Source: JAGXKT01 sp964531695
GTDB lineage: Bacteria; Planctomycetota; Phycisphaerae; SM23-33
Length of the DNA stretch: 64,000 nucleotides
NCBI GenBank assembly: GCA_964531695.1
Contig: CAZHEH010000001.1
Coordinates: 1-64,000, forward strand
Direction: 5' to 3'
Shown one piece after another: positions 18,301-26,510 of the stretch; the stretch's first letter is position 1; each line of letters begins with the position of its first letter. The translations under genes were made by a program, and so were the position numbers. The notes beneath the pieces were generated by a model. That model was not told where the DNA came from. It did no database searches and saw nothing but the letters and a program-made list of their open reading frames with translations.

Positions 18301-19032
18301 CAGCGAGGCCTGCCAGTAGCCGCGATCCGAGAGCAGCTTGGCCAGCAGCAGCAGCGTCTCAGCGGCCGCGGGGTTGTCGGGGTTGAACTTCGAGCACGCC
18401 CTTGCCGTGCGCAGGCGCATCATTGCCTCGTCGAGTTGTCCTCGCCCCATCGCGATACGACCGAGTATGAGTTGCGCCCGCAGGTCGTCCGGTGCGGCGG
18501 CCGTGCTGCGCTGCAGGTTGTCCTCGGCCTGCCCGGCGTTTTCCAGCCCGAGGTACGCCAGGCCGAGCGCCCGGCGTATGCGCGGGTGGTCCGGCGCGAA
18601 GCCCACGGCCCGCTCCAGCGCCCGGCGTGCCGCGTCGAAGTCCTCGTCCGCGATCCGCCGCTCCCCTTCGAGTGTCAGGTCTTTCGGCCGGTCCGGCAGC
18701 GGCACCTCCTCCGGCGCCGGCTCGGGGGGCTCGATGGCGGGCTCGATCTCGTCCAGAGCAACGAGCGCCTCCTCCGGCAACGGGTCGGGTCCGGGCTCCG
18801 GTGCCGGTCGCATCGCGGGCGAGGCGGGATCTTCCGGCGCCGATACGTCCCCGTCCACGCCCCGAACCTCCGGCGGCGAGCCCTCGACCATCGGCTCGGG
18901 CGGCTCGGCAGGCGGCTCGCAAGAGGCCATCGCCAGGGCCGCCAGCAGCACGGCCGGCAGCAGCCACACCGACCGCCGGGCCTCGCGCCGTCGCCGCGCG
19001 GCCGTCGTTCGTCGCTGCTGTCGTGCTGCCAT
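15331..19032 (-). CDS. Very large TPR-repeat lipoprotein
   Basis: A 1233-residue predicted lipoprotein. A very basic N-terminus (1-20, ten or more Arg) precedes a hydrophobic stretch and the lipobox LAMASC (Cys38). Residues 40-120 are rich in Pro, Glu and Asp, probably a disordered linker. The remainder is continuous tetratricopeptide repeats, for example 'GERRIADEDFDAARRALERAVGFAPDHPRIRRALGLAY' near 125 and 'NNLGYYYADYGMKLDEAESMIRLAV' near 1125. No catalytic domain is visible. It is likely a scaffold at the membrane or periplasm. GGGAG lies 7 bases before the ATG. It lies 20 bases downstream of hisG and may be cotranscribed with it. Function not known. Confidence 0.8.
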   Translation of the reverse strand: MAARQQRRTTAARRRREARRSVWLLPAVLLAALAMASCEPPAEPPEPMVEGSPPEVRGVDGDVSAPEDPASPAMRPAPEPGPDPLPEEALVALDEIEPAIEPPEPAPEEVPLPDRPKDLTLEGERRIADEDFDAARRALERAVGFAPDHPRIRRALGLAYLGLENAGQAEDNLQRSTAAAPDDLRAQLILGRIAMGRGQLDEAMMRLRTARACSKFNPDNPAAAETLLLLAKLLSDRGYWQASLECATTLSDWIDDHGRSYVERDSLETLVLEPEGLIRVRGELLFKLRRHEDAAEALERAFRRDRLDTKVPKLLVGALIEAGAYDQAESFLVELSSEPSQRGQIGPLAGELCRATGNAEVALRLWEQYRKRNPTELDVSLASSLARTAEDLGAGKLAADILTPVAEEMPGNAEIARSLARLHAEAGEPERAIRILAEALAAGREQLEVVELGVREVMAKSRSGTERRIASLAGEDGIPAAEAHHLAGVAAWYADKPYLAAEEFAAAAEADSEFLAAHESRVKVLLATLQLAKADAAVTEAREALGAEHYFADYLEGMVRLAERRPEAAGVALSRALDARADHTPSLLLLGRAMERGGEAMQAYERMIRAAQERSEDPLLRRELFQRLYDRNKSAAQKLLAVPGRSESMQRELAALRAEWHLRQGDLSAARAALARYQALEPEPLRAEVLSIAIDASLAGGLLPKREWVEALRRCRELAALRPDDPIAARLLHGLLLRGDLKGQAVEAVERLYRRRPGDLVAERVYVQACMTARRYDRAAEHLSETLRRDPQDTWSLERLVECLLEQDKHDEAIDALKEAIKTADRPELKLGMQLHLLRTLQEMERYGQLLAELGDLRGTAPPALREDLLALTVECQVKAERYAAAEATARKWQADAGGLRPTQVAAVHLSEAGRHGQAERLVRERLEAAEREADRDTYARLLVIVLGEAGKLAEAREAASDWIDRQPYALQPREVLVSVHFVAEAYDGALALVDEWIEDLSAVEEDDDDPPTGREELLNWCRRTGVSILAASDRYEQALRRVETYLADRPEDEEAWNLKSTCLAELGRKDEALAALEKAHELTPDEAMSNNNLGYYYADYGMKLDEAESMIRLAVAERPEETSFQDSLAWVLYKKGALRAAGGILHKLVESGRTLDHPVVLDHAGDAYYRLGWREKAAQSWRSAVEAGEESDRNNREVRRTLRKAREKLEALRAGREPKPAPLGPGIEPDLD

Positions 19033-19052
19033 GGCGCTTCTCCCGCGAATCC

Positions 19053-19949
19053 TCAGGGAATAACCTTGTTGAGCGGATACGTGATGATGCCCGTCGCCCC
19101 CGCCCGCTTCAGGTCCGGAACAAGGTCCCGCTCGATGACCTCGTCCAGGATGACCTCGACAGCCACCCAGTCGGCGTCGGCGAGATCGGAGACCGTCGGG
19201 CTCTTCTCGGCCGGAAGCATCTTCGTCACCGCTTCCAGCGAGTCACGCGGCACGTTCATTTTCATGCCGACCTTCTCGCGGGCTTCCATCGCCGCCGCCA
19301 AGAGCATGGCGATGTTCTCGATCTTGCGGCGCTTCCACTCGCTGTCCATGGTCGCCCGGTTGGCGATCAGCCGCGTGGAGGACGTGAGTACCGTATCGAT
19401 CACCCGCAGCCGGTTGGCCCGCAAGCTGCTGCCCGTTTCGGTTACGTCGACGATGGCGTCGTAAAGCTCTTGCAGGTTCGCCTTGACCTCCGTCGCGCCG
19501 TGGCTGAACTCGACGCCGACGTCGATGCCCTTCTCCGCGAAGTACTTCCGCGTAACGTTCTCCAGCTCGGTGGAGATCATGCCGCCGGCGAGGTCCTCCG
19601 GCTTCTGTACGCTGCTGGCCTCGGGAACCGCGAGCACCCAGCGGACGGGCGTCAAGCGCTGCTTGGCGTAGACCAGCTCCGCCACCTCGACCACATCCGA
19701 CTCGTTCTCGCAGATCCAATCGTGACCGGTCAGTCCCACGTCGATCGTGCCCGACTCGACGAAGCGGCTCATCTCCTGCGGACGCAGCAGAATCGCGCTG
19801 ATCCGCTCGTCGTCGATCGTCGGGTAGTAGCTGCGCGAGGACACGGTAATCCGATACCCGGCGCGGTTGAACAGGTCGATCGTGCTCTCCTGGAGGGAGC
19901 CCTTCGGAACCCCCAGGACCAGTCTGTCTTCACGTGCCTTGTGCACCAT
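19053..19949 (-). CDS. hisG: ATP phosphoribosyltransferase, long form
   Basis: A 298-residue enzyme catalysing the first step of histidine synthesis (ATP + PRPP to phosphoribosyl-ATP). Seen: 'RLVLGVPKGSLQESTIDLF', 'DVGLTGHDWICE', and the PRPP-loop region 'YDAIVDVTETGSSLRAN'. The length and the C-terminal domain after about residue 215 (ending 'LKRAGATGIITYPLNKVIP') mark the hexameric HisG-L form, which carries its own ACT-like domain for histidine feedback and needs no HisZ. A ribosome site GGAAGG precedes the ATG. No other his genes are close. Confidence 0.95.
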   Translation of the reverse strand: MVHKAREDRLVLGVPKGSLQESTIDLFNRAGYRITVSSRSYYPTIDDERISAILLRPQEMSRFVESGTIDVGLTGHDWICENESDVVEVAELVYAKQRLTPVRWVLAVPEASSVQKPEDLAGGMISTELENVTRKYFAEKGIDVGVEFSHGATEVKANLQELYDAIVDVTETGSSLRANRLRVIDTVLTSSTRLIANRATMDSEWKRRKIENIAMLLAAAMEAREKVGMKMNVPRDSLEAVTKMLPAEKSPTVSDLADADWVAVEVILDEVIERDLVPDLKRAGATGIITYPLNKVIP

Positions 19950-19979
19950 TCGTTTACCTTCCGGCCGCGCCCCACATGG

Positions 19980-21043
19980 CTAGGACTTCTTCGACTTCGA
20001 AGAGGCCTTCTTGCGGCTTCTCTTGGCCTTGGCGGCCTTTGTGGGCTTCTTNNNNNNNNNNNNNNNNNNNNNNNNNNNNNNNNNNNNNNNNNNNNNNNNN
20101 NNNNNNNNNNNNNNNNNNNNNNNNNNNNNNNNNNNNNNNNNNNNNNNNNNNTGGCGGCCTTCTTCTTGGACGCGCCGGTGGCCTTTTTGGCTGACTTCTT
20201 CGCGGTTTTCCTGCGGGCGGATGCCGCTTTCCCGGTCTTCTTGGTCTTTGTGGCTTTCTTCGCCTTCTTCGCCTTCGTGGCCTTCTTGGCGGCCTTGGCC
20301 TTCTTCCTGGCCTCCTTCTCCTCCTTGGCCTTTCGGGCCTTTTCCGCCTTCTCGGCCGTCTCCGCCTCCTCGGCGGCCTTGCGCTCGGCCTCCGCGCGGG
20401 CCGCTTCCTCCTCTGCCGCCCGCTTCTTGGCCAGGGCCTTGGCCCGCTTCATGGCGAACTCGCGGAGGCAGGCATGCGCCGCGGCCGTGTCCTTCTGGGC
20501 CACCGAACGCTCGAGGAAGCCCTGGATTTCAAGCGGATCGGAGCCGGGCTCGACGTACCCGTCCATCTCCAGGCACCCGGCGAGGGTGTCGTCCACCGGC
20601 ACGGCCGGGATGCCGAACCCGAACATCGCCACGCACGCCTCCTCGTACGGGCCCATCTCCATCTCACGGAGGCGACGGCGAAGCTCGGTCTTGGGCAGCT
20701 CGGCCAGCCCGTCGAGCGACACACGGTTGGCCTTGCCGTAGATGTTCGTCAGGACGAGGTGGATCTTCTGGGCCTTGGCACGGGCCTGGGGGTGGTCCTT
20801 GCCGACGCACTCGATCAGCTCGCGCGGCAGGGCCACGCGCAGCTCGTTGTAGTCGACGAACTCTTCCTCGAGCGCGGCGACGGCGTCCTCGGCGTGCCGG
20901 TCCGTGGCGTCCGCCTCCAGCGCGGCGCGGATGTACACGCGGACGGGCTCTTCCAGCTCGTCGGCCGCCGGAAGCTTGACGCCCTCGGGCATGCCCTTGA
21001 GCAGGGCCTTGACCTTCTTGCGGTACGCGGTGGCGTTTTTCAT
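19980..21043 (-). CDS. HhH-GPD-like domain with a histone H1-like Lys/Ala tail; interrupted by an assembly gap
   Basis: Residues 1 to about 195 are a helical globular domain; after that the protein is an Ala/Lys/Glu helix and then a Lys/Ala-rich tail (KKAKAAKKATKAKKAKKATK) resembling eukaryotic H1 and bacterial Hc1/HupB tails. The globular part follows the endonuclease III layout: 'EEEFVDYNELRVALPRELIECVG', 'KAQKIHLVLTNIYG', 'LDGLAELPKTELRRRLREM', 'EACVAMFGFGIPAVPVDDTLAGCL'. The VD pair matches the family's catalytic Asp, but the helix-hairpin-helix glycosylase Lys (GVGRKTA) is not present ('EMGPYEEACVA') and there are no FeS cysteines. So it may bind DNA without cutting. The tail reads into 100 N; beyond the gap the true ending is in another frame (KKPTKAAKAKRSRKKASS, then KSKKS and stop at 19980). 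The start overlaps the rbfA stop. Confidence 0.7.
20052..20151. other. Assembly gap of exactly 100 N
   Basis: A placeholder inside the lysine-rich repeat of the HhH/H1-tail gene. For the flanking reading frames to join, the true length must leave a remainder of 2 when divided by 3, which 100 does not. Confidence 0.98.
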
Positions 21044-21495
21044 TCCTGGTCCTGTTCCGATGGCGGCGGCCCCCCGGCCGAGGCGCCGGGCTCGCCCTCG
21101 TCGGCCCGCGGCTCCGCTTCGCCGGCTCGCCGGGACTCCTTGCGCCGGATCTCGTCCATGGCCTGGTCGATCAGGGCGAGGGTCTCCAGCGTCTTCTTGT
21201 ATTGCGTGTCGATCTCGAACTGGAGCACCGGCGTGTGCCGCAGCCGGATCTGCTCCATCATCCGCTCCTGCAGGTGCCCCGCGGCGTGGCGCAGGCCCTG
21301 AACGGCGCGCCGCTGCTCTGCGGGCGTGCCCATGACGGAGACGAACACTCGTGCGGTCAGCAGGTCCTCCGTCACCTCGACTCGCGTAATGGAGGTCCGG
21401 GCGGGATCAATCCGCGGGTCCGAGAGCTTCGAAAGCACCAGCGTGCCGATCATCTCCCGTATCAGACTGCCCAAGCGTTCGGTACGTCGGCTCAT
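21040..21495 (-). CDS. rbfA: Ribosome-binding factor A
   Basis: A 151-residue KH-like protein that binds helix 1 of 16S rRNA during 30S maturation. Core: 'RTERLGSLIREMIGTLVLSKLSDPRI', 'SITRVEVTEDLLTARVFVSVMG', 'LQERMMEQIRLRHTPVLQFEID' (1-115). The last 35 residues are a charged, low-complexity tail. It stands in the usual nusA-infB-ylxP-rbfA order, but the next gene is the HhH/H1-tail gene instead of truB, and the stop overlaps that gene's ATG. Confidence 0.93.
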   Translation of the reverse strand: MSRRTERLGSLIREMIGTLVLSKLSDPRIDPARTSITRVEVTEDLLTARVFVSVMGTPAEQRRAVQGLRHAAGHLQERMMEQIRLRHTPVLQFEIDTQYKKTLETLALIDQAMDEIRRKESRRAGEAEPRADEGEPGASAGGPPPSEQDQE

Positions 21496-21502
21496 CGTCT
21501 TG

Positions 21503-21790
21503 TCACAGCCACTCGATCTCGTGGTCGGTCAGAACCATGTCCCGATGGTTCCGCGCGGCGTTGACGACCTGCTGAAGGGCGCCCTCCACGTACCGCCGGT
21601 CGCTGCCCACCATCGCGACGGCCAGCACGACGAACCGGTGCGTGTCCTGCCCGTCGACCTCCGCCACGCTCACGTTGAATCCGTTGGTCAGCCGCTGCCG
21701 GAAACTCTTCACGACGCGGCGCTTGTCCTTCAAGCTCTGCGCCTGCGCCACGTGCAGTTGCAGATGCACCAGTCCCGTCGTCGTGGCCAT
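21503..21790 (-). CDS. ylxP: YlxP-like DUF503 protein
   Basis: A 95-residue protein of the DUF503 family, normally found between infB and rbfA. Features: 'HVAQAQSLKDKRRVVKSFRQRL', 'NVSVAEVDGQDTHRFVVLAVAMVGSDRRYVE'. Family members have been linked to ribosome maturation, and the position between infB and rbfA agrees. Seven bases separate it from rbfA and ten from infB, so the four genes are one transcript. Confidence 0.88.
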   Translation of the reverse strand: MATTTGLVHLQLHVAQAQSLKDKRRVVKSFRQRLTNGFNVSVAEVDGQDTHRFVVLAVAMVGSDRRYVEGALQQVVNAARNHRDMVLTDHEIEWL

Positions 21791-21800
21791 CGCGCCGACC

Positions 21801-24557
21801 TCACAGCGTCCGGGCGACCTCGACCTGCCGGTAGAACTCCAGCACGTCGCCCTGCTTGACGTCGTCGAAGCCGACGATCTTCACGCCGCACTCCCGGCCG
21901 GCCTGCACTTCCCGAGCGTCGTCCTTGAATCGCTTCAGACTATCCACCTCGCGGTCGTCCTCGATGACCACTTCGTTTCGGGTGATCCGCACCTTCGCGT
22001 TCCGGGCGGCCGTGCCGTCCAGAACGTAGCAGCCCGCCACCGTGCCGACGCGCGTGACCTTGAATACCTCCCGGACCTCGGCTCGCCCGAGCGTCTCCTC
22101 GCGAATCTCCGGCGCCAGACCCTCTTCGAGGGCACGGCGCACGTCTTCGATCACGTCGTAGATCACCCGGTACTGGCGGACCTCGACCTGCTTCTCCTCG
22201 GCCAGATTCCGCGCCGCCGCGCCGGCGACAACGTTGAACGCGATGATCAACGCGCCCGACGCCTCGGCCAGCGTCACGTCGCCGGTGGTGACACCGCCGA
22301 CGGCCGAGTGGAGGATGGTCAGTTTCGCCTCCTCCGTGCCGAGCTTCTCCAGCGAGCCGACCAGGGCCTCGATCGAGCCCTGCATATCGGCCTTGAGGAT
22401 CAGCTTGACTTCGGGGATCTCCTCGCTGCCGATCTGCGCGAACATGTCCTCCAAGCTCACGCGATTGCTGGCGAGTTGCTCGGCGCGGCTGCGGTCGCGG
22501 CGATCCTCCGCGACGGCGCGGGCCTCGTCCAGGTTCTCGACGACGAAGAAGCGGTCGCCCGCCTCAGGCATCTCGTCGAGCCCGGCCACCTCGACCGGCA
22601 TCGACGGGCCGGCCTTGTCGATCTCCTGTCCGCGATGGTCCAGCATCTGCCGGACGCGCCCATAGCCGGGGCCGGCCAGCAGGACGTCGCCGGCGTTCAG
22701 CGTGCCGTTCCGCACCAGCAGCCGTGCCAACACGCCCCGCCCGGGGTCGACCTCCGCCTCGATGACGTAGCCGGAGGCCGGCGCGTCCGGCTCGGCCTTC
22801 AGCTCGAGCAGCTCCGCCTCCAAGCTCAGCGTCTCGACCAGCGTGGAAATGCCATCGCCCGTCTCCGCGCTGGTGTGGATGACTTCCGTCTCGCCTCCCC
22901 ATTCCTGCGGCTGCAGGCCGTGCTCGGCGAGTTGCCCCAGCGCCCGCTGCACGTTGGCGTTGGGCACGTCGATTTTGTTCAACGCCACAACGATCGGCAC
23001 GCCCGCCGCCTTCGCGTGGTTGATCGCCTCGATCGTCTGCGGCATCACGCCGTCGTCGGCGGCCACCACCAAGACCACCACGTCGGTCATGTTCGCCCCG
23101 CGGGAACGCATCGCGGTGAAGGCCTCGTGGCCCGGAGTATCCAGGAACACCACCCGGTGCTCGTCGTCCAGATCCACGCTGTAGGAGCCGATGTGCTGGG
23201 TAATCCCGCCGGCCTCGCCCGCCGCAACGCCCGTCTTGCGGATATAGTCCAACAGCGACGTCTTCCCGTGATCGACATGACCGAGGAAGGTCACCACCGG
23301 CGGACGGAGCTTGCCGTCGGCCTTCTCGCGCTGGTCCAGCCGCTCCATCAACTCCTGCTCAGCCGTCTTGGCCGCCTTGATGACCAACTCGATTTCGTAT
23401 TCCGCCGCGACGGCCTCGGCCGTCTCCCGGTCGATCACCTGGTTGACCGTCGCCAGAATCCCCATGCCCATCAGGTGCTTGATGATCGCGCCGGACTTGA
23501 GCCCCGTGGCCGCCGAGAAGCTCTTGACGGTGATCGGCTCTTCGATCTCGATCTTGCCGCCTTTGGCCGCCGGGCCACCGCCCCCGCCCTGCTTGCCGAC
23601 ACGGGCGCGGTGGCGGCGCAGGCCTCCGCTGGCGGCCGCGAGGCGCTGGTTACGCTCGACCAGGTCCTGGTTGCGCCACTCGCGGAGCTTCTCGCCGCTG
23701 TCGGCACTCCGCCCGCCGCTACGCCGGCGCGGGCTGCGGCGCTTGCGCTTGCCGCGACCTTCGCGCTCGCCCGGACGGCCCCCACGCTCCGGTTCGCCCG
23801 ATGTCGGGCCCGGCGCCGGACGAGGCGGCCGACGGCGTATCGGCGCGGCCGGCTCGGGACGCTCCACACGCACCACGCGAGGGCCTTGCAGCTTCGCCGG
23901 TTGGGGCACGACCTGAGGACCCGCGGGCGCAGGCGGCTCCTCGGCCTTCTTCTCCTCGGACTCTTCGCCTTCCGCCGCCGGCTCGGGCGCCTCCGCGGCG
24001 GCGGGCTCGGGCTCGGCCTCCGCCGCGTCCGATTCCGCCGGTGGCGCCGGCTTCGCCGCCTCGGTCGGGGCTTCGGCGGCCGCAGCCGTCGCCGCCTGTT
24101 CCGACTCCGGCTCGGCTGCCGGGGTCTCGGCCTCTTCGGGGGCTTGCGGGGCCTCTTGTTCGACGCTCTCGGCCGGTTCCGCGGGGCCTTCCTCGACCGC
24201 CGCGGGCGGACCTTCGACCGGCGCCTCGACCTGCTCGGCTTCTTCACCCGCCACGGCCGTGGCGGTATCCGCCTCGGCGGCTTCCGCCGCGGCGGCCTCT
24301 TCCTCCGCCTTGCGGCGACGCCGCTGACGCGCCGCCTCCTTGCGCGCGGTGGCCAGGTCCACGTGCTCGCTCGTCTCGACGGCCGTGTGGGCGGATTCCG
24401 CCTCTTCGCTGAACCACTCGCGAAGCGTCGCCTCCAGGCCGGCCGAGACGGTCGACATGTGGTTCTTGATGTCCAGGCCCTCGGCGCGGCACTTCTCGAG
24501 CATCACCTTGCTCGTCACGCCAAGTTCCCGTGCAAGCTCAAATATCCGTGTCGCCAA
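21801..24557 (-). CDS. infB: Translation initiation factor IF-2
   Basis: A 918-residue GTPase that brings initiator tRNA to the 30S subunit. The N-terminus has an IF2-N motif ('RIFELARELGVTSKVMLEKCRAEGL'), followed by about 300 residues of Ala/Pro/Glu-rich linker and a basic patch (about 255-300). A second IF2-N module ('ITVKSFSAATGLKSGAIIKHLM') comes next, then the G domain: GHVDHGKT (about 424), DTPGHEAF and NKID. Domains II, III and C2 follow to the end. The start codon is TTG at 24557, set by GGGAGG 5 bases upstream. The long linker is in keeping with high-GC relatives. Confidence 0.97.
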   Translation of the reverse strand: MATRIFELARELGVTSKVMLEKCRAEGLDIKNHMSTVSAGLEATLREWFSEEAESAHTAVETSEHVDLATARKEAARQRRRRKAEEEAAAAEAAEADTATAVAGEEAEQVEAPVEGPPAAVEEGPAEPAESVEQEAPQAPEEAETPAAEPESEQAATAAAAEAPTEAAKPAPPAESDAAEAEPEPAAAEAPEPAAEGEESEEKKAEEPPAPAGPQVVPQPAKLQGPRVVRVERPEPAAPIRRRPPRPAPGPTSGEPERGGRPGEREGRGKRKRRSPRRRSGGRSADSGEKLREWRNQDLVERNQRLAAASGGLRRHRARVGKQGGGGGPAAKGGKIEIEEPITVKSFSAATGLKSGAIIKHLMGMGILATVNQVIDRETAEAVAAEYEIELVIKAAKTAEQELMERLDQREKADGKLRPPVVTFLGHVDHGKTSLLDYIRKTGVAAGEAGGITQHIGSYSVDLDDEHRVVFLDTPGHEAFTAMRSRGANMTDVVVLVVAADDGVMPQTIEAINHAKAAGVPIVVALNKIDVPNANVQRALGQLAEHGLQPQEWGGETEVIHTSAETGDGISTLVETLSLEAELLELKAEPDAPASGYVIEAEVDPGRGVLARLLVRNGTLNAGDVLLAGPGYGRVRQMLDHRGQEIDKAGPSMPVEVAGLDEMPEAGDRFFVVENLDEARAVAEDRRDRSRAEQLASNRVSLEDMFAQIGSEEIPEVKLILKADMQGSIEALVGSLEKLGTEEAKLTILHSAVGGVTTGDVTLAEASGALIIAFNVVAGAAARNLAEEKQVEVRQYRVIYDVIEDVRRALEEGLAPEIREETLGRAEVREVFKVTRVGTVAGCYVLDGTAARNAKVRITRNEVVIEDDREVDSLKRFKDDAREVQAGRECGVKIVGFDDVKQGDVLEFYRQVEVARTL

Positions 24558-24596
24558 AACGGCCTCCCGCGAAGCACTTCATCTCACAACGTAACG

Positions 24597-24623
24597 CCCC
24601 GCCCGGCCGTTGGGCCGGCGGGG
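24597..24623 (-). other. GC hairpin in the nusA-infB spacer
   Basis: CCCCGCC.GGCC-gttg-GGCC.GGCGGGG forms a strong stem with one unpaired base between nusA and infB. There is no T-run, so it is not a classic terminator; mRNA processing or stabilisation is possible. Confidence 0.4.
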
Positions 24624-24632
24624 CCGGTGTTA

Positions 24633-26105
24633 CTACGTCTGGGTTTCGCCGGCGTCCGTTGCCCGCGATGCCGCATCCGGTTGGGGCGCCGGCTCGGCGT
24701 CCGCGGCCGATTCGCTCTCGGGCTGGGGAGCCGGAGTCGGCTCGGATGCCGGAGTCGGCGGCGCCTCGGGGCCGCCCGCCGCCGCTTCCGTCGGGCTGGA
24801 CGGGGCCTCCGGCTCGCCCGGAGCTGCCGGAGCCGACTCCTCACCGCCGGCGGGGGCCGGCGATTCGGCCGCGCCCGACGCCCGGACGGGCGGCTCGGGG
24901 CGGTCCTCGGCCTCGGCGGCCGCCGCCCGCTTCTTCTCCTCAGCCGCCCGCGCCTGCTCCTCGGAGACCCGCTTGGCCTCCTCGGCGCACCGGATGACGA
25001 GCCGCCGGGCCAGCTCGGCGTCTAGCTGCAACTCATTCACCAGTGGCTCCTGACCGACCTCTTCCACGTCCAGCACGCTGACCATGCCCATGGCGATGAC
25101 CTGATCCACGGCCGTGGACTCGACCCCCTCGACCTCGCGGAGGGCCTTCTCCAGCACGTCGAGGGCCTGGTTGAACTCGGCCGGCGTCAGAATGTCGATG
25201 TCCCAACCGGTCAGCCGCGCCGCCAGCCGGACGTTCTGCCCTCGCTTGCCGATCGCCAGGGAGAGCTGGTCGTCGTTGACCACCACCGTCGCCCGCCCCA
25301 ACTCGAAGCACAGGGCGATCTCGGCGACCTCGGCCGGCTTCAGCGCGTTGGCGATCAGAATCTTCGACGAGTCGTTCCAACGGACGATGTCGATCTTCTC
25401 GCCGCCCAGCTCGTCGACGATGTTGCGGATGCGGCTGCCGCGAATGCCCACGCACGCGCCGACCGCGTCCACCTTGGAGTCCAAGCTGTCCACCGCCACC
25501 TTGGTGCGGTACCCCGCCTCGCGGGCCAGCGCCTTGATCTCGATGATGCCCTCGGCCACCTCGGGCACCTCCAGCTCGAACATCGCGCGGATGAAATCGG
25601 GGTGCGAGCGGGACAGGACCACCTTGACCTGCCCCGGCTCCTCGCGCGCCTCGAGCACCATCGCCCGGACGCGGTCGCCCTTCTCGTGCGAATCGCCCGG
25701 GATCTGCTCGCTTCGCGGCAGGATCGCGTCGGTGCGGCCCAGCTCGACGATCAGAGAGCCGCTCTCCCGGCGAGCCACGCTACCCGTGACGATCTCGCCG
25801 CGACGCTCCAGGAACTCCTCGTAGATGCTGTCCCGCTCCGCCTCGCGAATCCGCTGAATGATGACCTGCTTGGCGGTCTGCGCCGCGATCCGGCCGAGGT
25901 CGCGGATGCTCATCGCCTCGCCGTCCACAACAGCCGTGATCTCGCCGCTGTCACGGTTGATCCGGACCGCGATGTCCTCGGTTTCCGTATGGGACTTGCG
26001 GATGGCGGAGTACATGGCGGCCTCGAGATCCTCGATCACCGTCTCCCGGTCGATGTTCTTGTCCCGGGCCAATCCGTCCACCAAGCGAAGCAGGTCCTGG
26101 TTCAT
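24633..26105 (-). CDS. nusA: Transcription termination/antitermination factor NusA
   Basis: A 490-residue RNA polymerase-associated factor. Residues 1-125 are the NusA N-terminal domain ('DKNIDRETVIEDLEAAMYSAIRK'). An S1 domain follows at about 130-200 ('GEIVTGSVARRESGSLIVELG'). Then come two KH domains at about 205-345 ('GACVGIRGSRIRNIVDELGGEKIDIVRW', 'AIGKRGQNVRLAARLTGWDIDIL') and a helical segment to about 395. The last 90 residues are Ala/Pro/Glu rich. It heads the nusA-infB-ylxP-rbfA operon; the usual rimP is missing upstream. The leader contains a promoter, structured RNA and an intrinsic terminator 69 bases before the ATG, suggesting attenuation. Confidence 0.96.
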   Translation of the reverse strand: MNQDLLRLVDGLARDKNIDRETVIEDLEAAMYSAIRKSHTETEDIAVRINRDSGEITAVVDGEAMSIRDLGRIAAQTAKQVIIQRIREAERDSIYEEFLERRGEIVTGSVARRESGSLIVELGRTDAILPRSEQIPGDSHEKGDRVRAMVLEAREEPGQVKVVLSRSHPDFIRAMFELEVPEVAEGIIEIKALAREAGYRTKVAVDSLDSKVDAVGACVGIRGSRIRNIVDELGGEKIDIVRWNDSSKILIANALKPAEVAEIALCFELGRATVVVNDDQLSLAIGKRGQNVRLAARLTGWDIDILTPAEFNQALDVLEKALREVEGVESTAVDQVIAMGMVSVLDVEEVGQEPLVNELQLDAELARRLVIRCAEEAKRVSEEQARAAEEKKRAAAAEAEDRPEPPVRASGAAESPAPAGGEESAPAAPGEPEAPSSPTEAAAGGPEAPPTPASEPTPAPQPESESAADAEPAPQPDAASRATDAGETQT

Positions 26106-26504
26106 TTCGATTCTCGTTATCTCGGGCGGGCGGGCCGCCGTCTTGCGCCTGTTCAGTCCGCGATCAGGCCACTAAAAAAAGTGGGTCACCTCGCCCACTT
26201 GCCCAGTCACACCCTCCATGTGCTGGACGACGCATCGGCCCCGCGCCCTTGGCCAAGGCACGTGCCATCGATGCGCCGCCCCGGAAGCTACCCGGGTGGA
26301 CCTAGCCCTCTCCAGGCCCCGGCGCGAGGCAAGGCCGGCATGGCACTACTGCGGCACACCGGCTCGTTCCCAACGCAGGCGAAGCATCACGTCTGTGACT
26401 CCCGGCCTGTTCGCTCGCATCTCATCGATATCCGAATACAAGTCGCCCGACGGGCGGCCGTTGCGCCTTTGGCGGCCGTCCGGCGGGCTACCAATGCCTT
26501 ACGG
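26106..26504 (-). promoter_or_regulatory. Long structured nusA leader (candidate attenuator or small RNA)
   Basis: From the predicted start (near 26504) to nusA lies a leader of about 400 bases with no gene I trust. It holds a 16-bp stem with two mismatches (arms 26445-26460 and 26473-26488, 12-base loop) and ends in an intrinsic terminator at 26174-26200. A transcript of roughly 330 bases would end there unless read through into nusA. I found none of the conserved cores of RNase P RNA, tmRNA or SRP RNA. Confidence 0.55.
26174..26200 (-). terminator. Intrinsic terminator inside the nusA leader
   Basis: On the minus strand AAGTGGG-(8)-CCCACTT runs straight into seven Ts. The stem is perfect. 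It lies upstream of, and in the same direction as, nusA, with the leader promoter behind it. Confidence 0.85.
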
Positions 26505-26510
26505 TTGCGT

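Noticed and set aside
16486..19464. 992-codon open frame on the plus strand
   Set aside because: It lies antisense to the TPR lipoprotein and hisG genes. High GC content leaves opposite frames open; composition is Arg/Leu/Gly shadow with no family features.
19979..20051. Pro/Arg-rich C-terminus of the HhH/H1-tail protein as read across the Ns
   Set aside because: It depends on the arbitrary 100-N length. The Lys-rich frame ending at 19980 continues the tail composition and is the true one.
26350..26490. Short minus-strand frame in the nusA leader reading ...SGDLYSDIDEMRANRPG...
   Set aside because: About 50 codons, no ATG with a ribosome site near its start, and it spans the long stem. More likely chance in a leader RNA.
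26174..26504. RNase P RNA, tmRNA or SRP RNA in the nusA leader
   Set aside because: The conserved cores of these RNAs were looked for on both strands and not found.
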